Shown here: piece by piece, positions 1 through 5,378 of the stretch
Layout: each line of letters starts with the position of its first letter
Numbering within the stretch: the stretch's first letter is position 1
NCBI GenBank assembly: GCA_903917425.1
Contig: CAIXAQ010000629.1
Location: 1-5,378, forward strand
DNA from: an uncultured Bacteroidales bacterium
GTDB taxonomy: Bacteria; Bacteroidota; Bacteroidia; Bacteroidales; UBA4417
Length of the DNA: 5,378 bases
Direction of reading: 5' to 3'
Made by a program: the position numbers and the translations under genes
The notes under the pieces: model-generated
What the model saw: the letters and a program-made list of their open reading frames with translations, nothing else
Database searches by the model: none
Told to the model about the DNA's origin: nothing

Positions 1-26
1 ATATAAAATATAATATACATCAAGGC

Positions 27-96
27 AGCAATTCGAATAATTACAGATTCTTCAGCAGATAACATCAATCCGTGTGTTTTGTTCAATCGAATTGCT
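27..96. repeat. 10-bp perfect inverted repeat with 50-base spacer
   Basis: The arm agcaattcga at 27-36 is the exact reverse complement of tcgaattgct at 87-96. Pairing stops on both sides of the arms. The spacer is too long for a simple terminator hairpin. The repeat could be a paired protein-binding site or the trace of element ends, but a chance match is quite possible in DNA this AT-rich. Confidence 0.3.
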
Positions 97-383
97 ACTC
101 ATTTTACTACTATTGGCCTACATAATCTATCACTTTTTCAAACATTTAAGCTTACTTTATCAAAATTCAGCATAATGAGGATAATGAACTGCGAATATAA
201 TGCAAAAAAATTAATTATGTTCCTAAAAACAGAACAAAATTAAAAAAAAATTTCTTATTACAAAACGCTCATTTTGATAGAGTTGGTGCTAAATTTGAAA
301 AGTATCAACTTTTGCATTACAAATTTTCGATCTCCAATTCCGGAAAAAACCTCCGATTCACAGTGTAAAAGTATACAATAAAG

Positions 384-462
384 CATTAGGATTCTTACTT
401 CTAAGGTTAATATTTTGTTAAATTTGAGACTTACCACCATTTTATTAACAAAATTCCTAATG
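384..462. repeat. Imperfect 18-bp inverted repeat with hairpin-bearing bulge
   Basis: The right arm, ttaacaaaattcctaatg at 445-462, is continuous. Its complement on the left is split in two: cattagga at 384-391 pairs with 455-462, and attttgttaa at 412-421 pairs with 445-454. The 20 bases between the left halves (392-411) can form a small stem, ctta 394-397 with taag 402-405. The whole would fold as a three-way junction with a 23-base terminal loop. The pairing is read directly. Any role, such as a structured RNA or recombination site, is inference, and most pairs are A-T and therefore weak. Confidence 0.35.
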
Positions 463-546
463 AGCTGTACAAGGTAATCAGATAGCGGATACTAACGCAA
501 AGCAACGGTTGTGAGGGGATTTCCAACTATCAGATTTTAGACTATT

Positions 547-708
547 ATGCTGAAAATGGCACAAGTCATTGTTTTTCAATATTTTATCAGTATTTCTTTT
601 GTTGCAGGGCGATTCATTGAGCATGCCGAAGTGATGCTAAGTTTTAAAATTCAGAATATCAACACCTTTGGAGGCAAAGACTTGATTTCATGTCATGTTG
701 ATAATTAG
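547..708 (+). pseudogene. Possible IS1380-like transposase N-terminal remnant (weak)
   Basis: This is a 53-residue open frame from ATG at 547 to TAG at 706-708. An internal ATG at codon 31 starts the segment MLSFKIQNINTFGG. From memory, transposases of IS1380-like elements in Bacteroidota often begin with a segment of this kind: a short basic strand, then I-x-x-F-G-G, then a hydrophobic stretch ending near D-N. After the stop the same frame is quickly interrupted again, so no intact transposase can be present. I see no terminal inverted repeats or target duplication framing it. The call rests on one short motif and could easily be a chance frame. Confidence 0.15.
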
Positions 709-1088
709 GCGTTGGAAAATTATTAACGTACTATTGAATTCAGTAATTAATTCAAAATATTAACAATGAACACAAAAATTAAAGTAGAACGTACAAAAGG
801 CCTCCTTAGTTTTTCATTCGTGATTTTGTGCGATTTATGGTTAAAATGATTTCGCGGAGTGTGCCTGATTGTGCCTTTCTAGAAAATACATAATATATAT
901 TCTCAAATTTATTACTTTTGAATAGTTTTATTTAAATGACACACCTGTATTTCCCCTATCATTACAAAGCACCAAAAATTTAAACACTTAATATGTTATG
1001 ACTCGAATATCCAATCTTACATATTGCTACGACTTAAATAAGTGGTAATTAGTAAAAGGGTATCACGAAAAACACCATACACTTTTTT

Positions 1089-3449
1089 ATGAAAACGCAA
1101 ACACAAAAAGCAACTAACAAAACTCGTGTTGAGAGTTCGGTTGTTGCACCTCTGAAGATTTCGTTTATTCTCATCCTCCTGCTCTATATTATAGTGACAG
1201 TTATCACACCAAGTCTGGGAGCAGCCGACCGAAACGGTCCCAAATTTTTATTTGTCTCTTTATTAAACCTGTTTTCATTTCTGTTCCTGCTAACACAGCG
1301 GGAGTGCAAGTATGACCCAAATTTATTTTTTGTATTTTTCAGGAACAGGATCGGTATGACTTATACATTTTTAATGGGTGTTATTCTACTGTCCTTCACC
1401 AAGTCAATAAATTTACCTGAATCGATTATCTCTTTCGCAAAATATCTGACGGTTTTTTCTTCTGCCTACATTATTTCTATAATTTTCCTTATCGACAAAA
1501 GGTATTTCAGATTCATGAGTATCGCTATGGTCTTTGTACTGTTGTTTGATAGCTTTACAGTATTTTACAATATTTTACTTTATATCTCCAGGCAGGTCAC
1601 TTCAATTTCGGAGATTAAATCAGTATACGCCAATAAAAACATTCTGGCTGCTGCCCTCTTTGTTAAAGTTCCTTTTGCCTTATGGCTTGCGACCTTTGAG
1701 AAAGAATGGCTAAGAAAACTCGGGTACTTCGCACTTTTATTTGCAGAACTTGCTATTTTATTTATGAGTACCAGGGCATTTTACCTTGGCCTCATTTTAC
1801 TGGTAGTTGTTTACAGCATTTTTATATTGTTCCAGGCAAAGCGAAATAAAGATGGTTTCCGGATTAAAAACTTGATCATGTTTTTTGCCGTCTTGGCTTT
1901 GGCATTTTTAACCTACACTCTTACACAGCAGTATTTATTTCCGAAAACTTCAACCGATATCTATAATAAAACCTATACGGAGAGGCTGTCGACCATTTCG
2001 GAGGGTGAAGACGGACGACTCGAAAGCTGGAAAAGATCTGTAATATTGTTTAAGCAGGATCCGCTTATGGGAGTTGGTATAGGCAACTGGAAAATCCGTG
2101 TTCTGAAATATGAAAATCCGACGAAATCCGATTTTACTTTTATGATCAAAGCGCACAATGATTTCATTGAAATTACCACGGAAACCGGAATTTTAGGGGG
2201 TGTGCTCTATATCTTTATTTTTGTATTCCTGCTTTTTAATCTCCTGAAAGCATTTTTTAAACCTGTTACTGAGGAGGAATCTTTTAGTAATCTCTTCCTG
2301 CCTGCATTTGGAATTTTCTGTTACAGCTTTGACGCTTTTTTTAACTACCCAGCCGACAGACCTGAGATACAACTGCTTTTCGCCGTTTTCATAGGGTCCG
2401 GGATTGCGTTCTCATCGGTTTCTTTAAAAAAGCGGAATAAACCTGTTAATTCCAAATTAACAAAATTGCTTACATTACTTTATATTATCATCTTTATATT
2501 CTGCTCTTATATACTTCTGCTCCTTTTCAATTCCTTAAAAATGCAACTTTTAGTTGACGGGGATATTAAATTTAATAATTTCAACCGTTCTTCAGTTACT
2601 ATAGTTAATCAATTCCCTATCATACCTAATGTTACCTACAGCGCAACGCCCATTGCAGTGTACAAATCGCGATACCTTATAAATGAAAAAAAGTATCAGG
2701 ATGCCATAGACCTTTTACGACCTGACAACTCAAGTCCGTATATGGGTTGGCGCGAATATTTTATGGCTCAGGCCTACTCAAAGATGGGGAATAATGACAG
2801 TGCACTGGTTTACGCTTACAAAGCTAACACCTTGAAGCCATTGTACTACAACACGTTGGAGTTTATCTGCAGTGTACTCGAAGGAAAAGGCGAAAAAACA
2901 AAAGCAATTAATATGCTTGAAGGTTTTGTCGCCCTCGAAAAGATCAATCCTCAAGCATGGCTGCACCTTGTATCCTTATATCAGGAAACGGGTCATTATA
3001 AACAAGCCGTATTCTGTATTGATTCTGCATCAAAGTACATGCCAGGCGACAGTTTGATTACGCAGCAAAAGCATTATATCAGCGGGTTAATACCCATTCT
3101 CCCCTTCGAGCAAATCTATTTCGCCGGAATGAATTTTTATAACCTTAAAAACTTCCCCGAAGCATTAAGATGCTTTAATGAAATTACGAACAAAGCACAT
3201 GATGCAGATATTGTAAATGCCCGCAAAGCTTATTGCTACTATTATGCAAATGAATACATGAAATGCATTAGTTCTATAAACCTGTCTTTAAAAAATGGCA
3301 ACGGCACTCCCGATCTTTTTAACCTTCGGGGAATTTGTTTTCATATGCTGGGTAACGATGATGCAGCCTGCGAAGATTTCCGGGTGGCGAAAAGCAAAGG
3401 CGATCCGAATGCAGCAAACAATGCTCTGAGTATATGCAAAGGGAACTAA
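1089..3449 (+). CDS. O-antigen ligase superfamily membrane protein with C-terminal TPR domain
   Basis: This 786-residue protein likely ligates or polymerises a lipid-linked glycan on the periplasmic face of the inner membrane. Residues about 24-280 form roughly nine membrane segments, including an S-T-R motif at 227-229 like the conserved arginine region of WaaL-type ligases. A large hydrophilic loop (about 281-365) holds the family hallmarks: R310, W314, P325, then G328-V-G-I-G-N-W334, and K354-A-H-N-D358 leading into E-T-G-I-L-G at 365-370. His356 is the expected counterpart of the ligase catalytic histidine. Three or four more membrane segments follow, to about 480. Residues about 520-775 are TPR-like helical pairs, ending in C761-E-D-F with a following K-G-D. 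The family core is usually about 400-450 residues, so the tail is a large addition. ATG at 1089 is the first in-frame start after a stop at 1053-1055, and no Shine-Dalgarno precedes it. It could be an O-antigen ligase, a Wzy-type polymerase or a PglL-like protein O-glycosyltransferase; sequence alone does not decide. Confidence 0.88.
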   Translation: MKTQTQKATNKTRVESSVVAPLKISFILILLLYIIVTVITPSLGAADRNGPKFLFVSLLNLFSFLFLLTQRECKYDPNLFFVFFRNRIGMTYTFLMGVILLSFTKSINLPESIISFAKYLTVFSSAYIISIIFLIDKRYFRFMSIAMVFVLLFDSFTVFYNILLYISRQVTSISEIKSVYANKNILAAALFVKVPFALWLATFEKEWLRKLGYFALLFAELAILFMSTRAFYLGLILLVVVYSIFILFQAKRNKDGFRIKNLIMFFAVLALAFLTYTLTQQYLFPKTSTDIYNKTYTERLSTISEGEDGRLESWKRSVILFKQDPLMGVGIGNWKIRVLKYENPTKSDFTFMIKAHNDFIEITTETGILGGVLYIFIFVFLLFNLLKAFFKPVTEEESFSNLFLPAFGIFCYSFDAFFNYPADRPEIQLLFAVFIGSGIAFSSVSLKKRNKPVNSKLTKLLTLLYIIIFIFCSYILLLLFNSLKMQLLVDGDIKFNNFNRSSVTIVNQFPIIPNVTYSATPIAVYKSRYLINEKKYQDAIDLLRPDNSSPYMGWREYFMAQAYSKMGNNDSALVYAYKANTLKPLYYNTLEFICSVLEGKGEKTKAINMLEGFVALEKINPQAWLHLVSLYQETGHYKQAVFCIDSASKYMPGDSLITQQKHYISGLIPILPFEQIYFAGMNFYNLKNFPEALRCFNEITNKAHDADIVNARKAYCYYYANEYMKCISSINLSLKNGNGTPDLFNLRGICFHMLGNDDAACEDFRVAKSKGDPNAANNALSICKGN

Positions 3450-3545
3450 AAAAGGCGCTTCCGGTAATCTTTATACTGCCCAAATATCCATTGGTTTAAA
3501 TGTTATTTTTATCTTTAGTTCTATGCTGATAATTTGTGTCTTCTT
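3450..3545. other. Convergent intergenic gap without a clear terminator
   Basis: This gap separates the tail-to-tail stop codons of the two genes. The only structures seen are a 4-bp stem, ccaa 3480-3483 with ttgg 3491-3494, and a distant 8-bp inverted repeat, gaactaaa 3443-3450 with tttagttc 3514-3521, whose left arm overlaps the first gene's stop codon. T-rich runs occur at 3504-3510 on the plus strand and, for the minus strand, opposite the A run at 3448-3453. Neither follows a strong GC stem, so termination may rely on other mechanisms or on weak structure. Confidence 0.5.
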
Positions 3546-5378
3546 CTACTGCAGTCTCTTCATAATGGCAGGATCTATTTTAGCTCCTAATTTAATGGCA
3601 CGTTGAATGTCGGTCCGTGCCTGATCTTTACGCCCTAAATTAATAAGTGCCAGGGCACGGTTGTATACGAATGTAGTACTCTCAGTTATTCCAACTGCAT
3701 TAGTGAAACATTCGAGTGCTTTTTCGTTTTCGTTCATTTTCAGATGCAAAGTGCCGATGGCATTCCATACATTCCCGGTTTCGTCGGGGGTGAACTTCAT
3801 ATGAGAATAAAAATCATCGATAGCAGCCTGGTTTTGATTCAAAGCCTGCTCAACCACAGCGCGGTTGGCATACCCGTTTACCGATTCGGGTTTCAGTTTA
3901 AGAGCCCGATTCATATCGGCAAGCGCCAGGTCAAATTTACCGGTTGCTGCATAAGCTGCCCCCCTGTTTTCAATCGCCAGTTGCTCGGTGCCATCGATAG
4001 AAATACACTTATCGTAATCAGCTATGGCGAGGTCGTATTTTTTTTGATTAAAATAAATGTTACCGCGGTTTACCAAAGCGTCTTTTTCCGCTTTATTTAT
4101 TCCAATGGCACGGGTGTACAACTCAAGGGCTTTCTCATTTTGATTTTCCAGTTTATAAATCAAACCCCGGTTTGTATAGGCCTTGCTGCTTGGTATTACC
4201 GAAATAGCATGATCCCATAAGGCGGCACTGCTTTTCCAGGTAGAAGACTGCCTAAAAGAGAGTATTGTCAAAACGATGAACACAACCACCAGGATAGCAA
4301 TGGAAACAGAAGGAGGTTTGCCAGAATTGGATTCTGCCCATTTTTGAAAATAATAGCCTGGTACCAGGAAGATACCTATAAGTGGCATATATGCATATCG
4401 ATCGGCTATTACCGCGCTTCCCACAGGTAAAAACTGCAGTACCAGGGCCAGGTTAACCAGGTAGAACAGAATAGAAAAAGCAACCAATTTGTTCTTTCTG
4501 AAGGAAATAAAAAATATGATTGCCAGCAGCAGGGTCACAAGAGGCGACAGGTAGTATACCAGGGGTAAAGAACTGTTTATTGGTGGATAAGGATAAAAAG
4601 TGCATAAATTCAAAGGAATCACAGTGTTATACAGGTACATCATGATTCCGTAAAAGCCGAAGAAAAACCGGAAATGTGACGGAAACGTCGAAGCGCTGCT
4701 CACGGCACCCTGAACAGATTGTCCGTGAATGGTCAGAAAACCAAAAAAAAGTGATAGCAATAAGAAAGGTATCTTTTCGAAATATGTTTTGGTTTCGCTA
4801 AGCCTGTTCTGATAATAGTCGATAGCAAACAGCACGACCGGAAAAATGATAGCCGCGGGTTTTGAAAGTAATGAAAGCACAAAAAGGCCAAGAACTATTG
4901 ATAGGTTTAGTAGAGTACGTTTTTCGAGATACTTTAAATAACGGATCAGACCTGCCAGGAAAAAGAAAGCATAGAGTACATCCTTCCGTTCGGAAACCCA
5001 GGCGACGGATTCGACATGCAGGGGATGTATCCCGAAAAGCAAAGCAGTTATAAATGCAATCCAGTGTTTTTTACCTGTCAGTCGCAAAACAAAGAAAAAA
5101 ACCAGGATCACATTAGCCAGGTGCAATAACAAGTTGACAATGTGATATGATGCAGCATCTTTGCCAGAATAAGCATAATTGAAAGCCAACGAGAGCATGG
5201 TAAGCGGATGGTAATTCCCTTGAACCGGTGTTGTGACGATTTTACTGAAATTGCCCAAAGATTGGATGGTACGGTTGGCGGTAACATAATCGGGATCGTC
5301 CCAACTTACAAAACCGGCTTTAAAAACGGGACTGAAGGCTATTGTTGTTAAAAGGACACAAACCGCGAGCATCCAGAG
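3546..5378 (-). CDS. GT-C-type membrane glycosyltransferase, TMTC/PMT-like, with six TPRs (5' end cut off)
   Basis: The frame stays open to the window edge, so the N-terminus is missing. Numbering below uses the first visible Met (codon 5370-5372), which falls inside the first membrane helix and is probably not the real start. The expected role is transfer of a sugar from a polyprenyl-phosphate donor to a protein or glycan outside the inner membrane. The first external loop has W24-D-D-P-D-Y29, the acidic GT-C motif, then N53-Y-H-P56. H116-P-L-H-V-E121 followed by S127-E-R-K-D131 resembles the second conserved block of eukaryotic TMTC proteins. About eleven membrane segments run to residue 373, with D324-R-Y at the ninth or tenth. 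Residues 397-599 form six TPR units. The last residues are a helix ending in K-R-L-Q before a TAG stop. It converges on the ligase-like gene, so the two are transcribed separately. The fold is well supported; donor and acceptor are unknown. Confidence 0.87.
   Translation of the reverse strand, partial: LWMLAVCVLLTTIAFSPVFKAGFVSWDDPDYVTANRTIQSLGNFSKIVTTPVQGNYHPLTMLSLAFNYAYSGKDAASYHIVNLLLHLANVILVFFFVLRLTGKKHWIAFITALLFGIHPLHVESVAWVSERKDVLYAFFFLAGLIRYLKYLEKRTLLNLSIVLGLFVLSLLSKPAAIIFPVVLFAIDYYQNRLSETKTYFEKIPFLLLSLFFGFLTIHGQSVQGAVSSASTFPSHFRFFFGFYGIMMYLYNTVIPLNLCTFYPYPPINSSLPLVYYLSPLVTLLLAIIFFISFRKNKLVAFSILFYLVNLALVLQFLPVGSAVIADRYAYMPLIGIFLVPGYYFQKWAESNSGKPPSVSIAILVVVFIVLTILSFRQSSTWKSSAALWDHAISVIPSSKAYTNRGLIYKLENQNEKALELYTRAIGINKAEKDALVNRGNIYFNQKKYDLAIADYDKCISIDGTEQLAIENRGAAYAATGKFDLALADMNRALKLKPESVNGYANRAVVEQALNQNQAAIDDFYSHMKFTPDETGNVWNAIGTLHLKMNENEKALECFTNAVGITESTTFVYNRALALINLGRKDQARTDIQRAIKLGAKIDPAIMKRLQ

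Larger units (their letters stand above)
1..1088. other. Long AT-rich region without a convincing gene
   Basis: No open frame here has convincing coding character. The longest, a 60-codon frame on the minus strand at 258-440, is rich in I, L, F and K as expected from AT-rich DNA and matches no family I recognise. I see no tRNA, rRNA, CRISPR array or recognisable riboswitch. Two 10-bp inverted repeats occur (27-36 with 87-96; 412-421 with 445-454, the latter extended by a further 8 bp). A 53-codon frame at 547-708 may be transposase debris. A TACTTTTG at 913-920 fits the Bacteroidota -7 consensus TAnnTTTG, but no TTTG lies at the matching -33 distance. It would leave a leader of about 160 bases before the gene at 1089. 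The region could be a decayed mobile element, a long leader with regulatory structure, or simple intergenic DNA. Confidence 0.6.

Noticed and set aside
290..297. TAAATTTG as a -7 promoter element
   Set aside because: The upstream TTTG at 273-276 is only 13 bases away, shorter than the usual spacing, and no gene follows. The same 8-mer recurs at 419-426, as expected by chance in this AT-rich stretch.
258..440. 60-codon minus-strand frame in the left region
   Set aside because: No recognisable family, composition as expected from AT-rich DNA, and overlap with the inverted-repeat structure at 384-462.
1950..2179. Two overlapping 68-codon minus-strand frames
   Set aside because: Both lie inside the large-loop coding region of the ligase-like gene, where the plus-strand motifs are unmistakable.
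3443..3521. 8-bp inverted repeat gaactaaa/tttagttc as a bidirectional terminator
   Set aside because: The loop is over 60 bases and the stem is mostly A-T, so it is not a credible intrinsic terminator.
3744..4220. 158-codon open frame on the plus strand
   Set aside because: It lies wholly opposite the TPR repeats of the minus-strand glycosyltransferase. The minus-strand frame has clear repeats and family motifs, while this one has none and is best explained as an antisense shadow of the repeat codons.
5370..5372. First visible Met as the start of the minus-strand gene
   Set aside because: The frame remains open for two more codons to the window edge, and this Met falls within the first membrane helix. 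Relatives have residues before this point, so the true start is probably outside the window.

Overview
The window looks like a chromosomal piece from a member of the Bacteroidota. This rests on its AT-rich composition, the lack of any Shine-Dalgarno sequence before the one visible start codon, and the style of its two proteins. Tetratricopeptide (TPR) tails with terminal C-E-D-F and N-R-G motifs are common in that phylum. The assignment is an inference from family resemblance, not a proven taxonomy.

Layout: positions 1-1088 hold no convincing gene. This is a long, very AT-rich stretch with stops in all frames, a few inverted repeats and one short open frame that may be a decayed transposase start. 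Positions 1089-3449 (+) encode a 786-residue polytopic membrane protein of the O-antigen ligase/polymerase (Wzy_C/WaaL-like) superfamily with a C-terminal TPR domain. A gap of 96 bases without a clear terminator follows. Positions 3546 to the right edge (-) encode a second polytopic membrane protein, a GT-C-type glycosyltransferase resembling the TMTC/PMT group, ending in six TPR units. Its N-terminus lies outside the window.

The two genes converge, so they are not one operon. Both have the same plan: a multi-pass membrane enzyme expected to use lipid-linked sugar on the outer face of the inner membrane, fused to a TPR tail. Together they suggest an envelope or protein glycosylation locus. 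One would transfer sugars from a polyprenyl-phosphate donor, and the other would ligate or polymerise a lipid-linked glycan onto an acceptor. Neither substrate can be read from the sequence. Both enzyme families are known, and I see no clearly undescribed system here. The most interesting point is the convergent pairing of two TPR-tailed membrane glycan enzymes.
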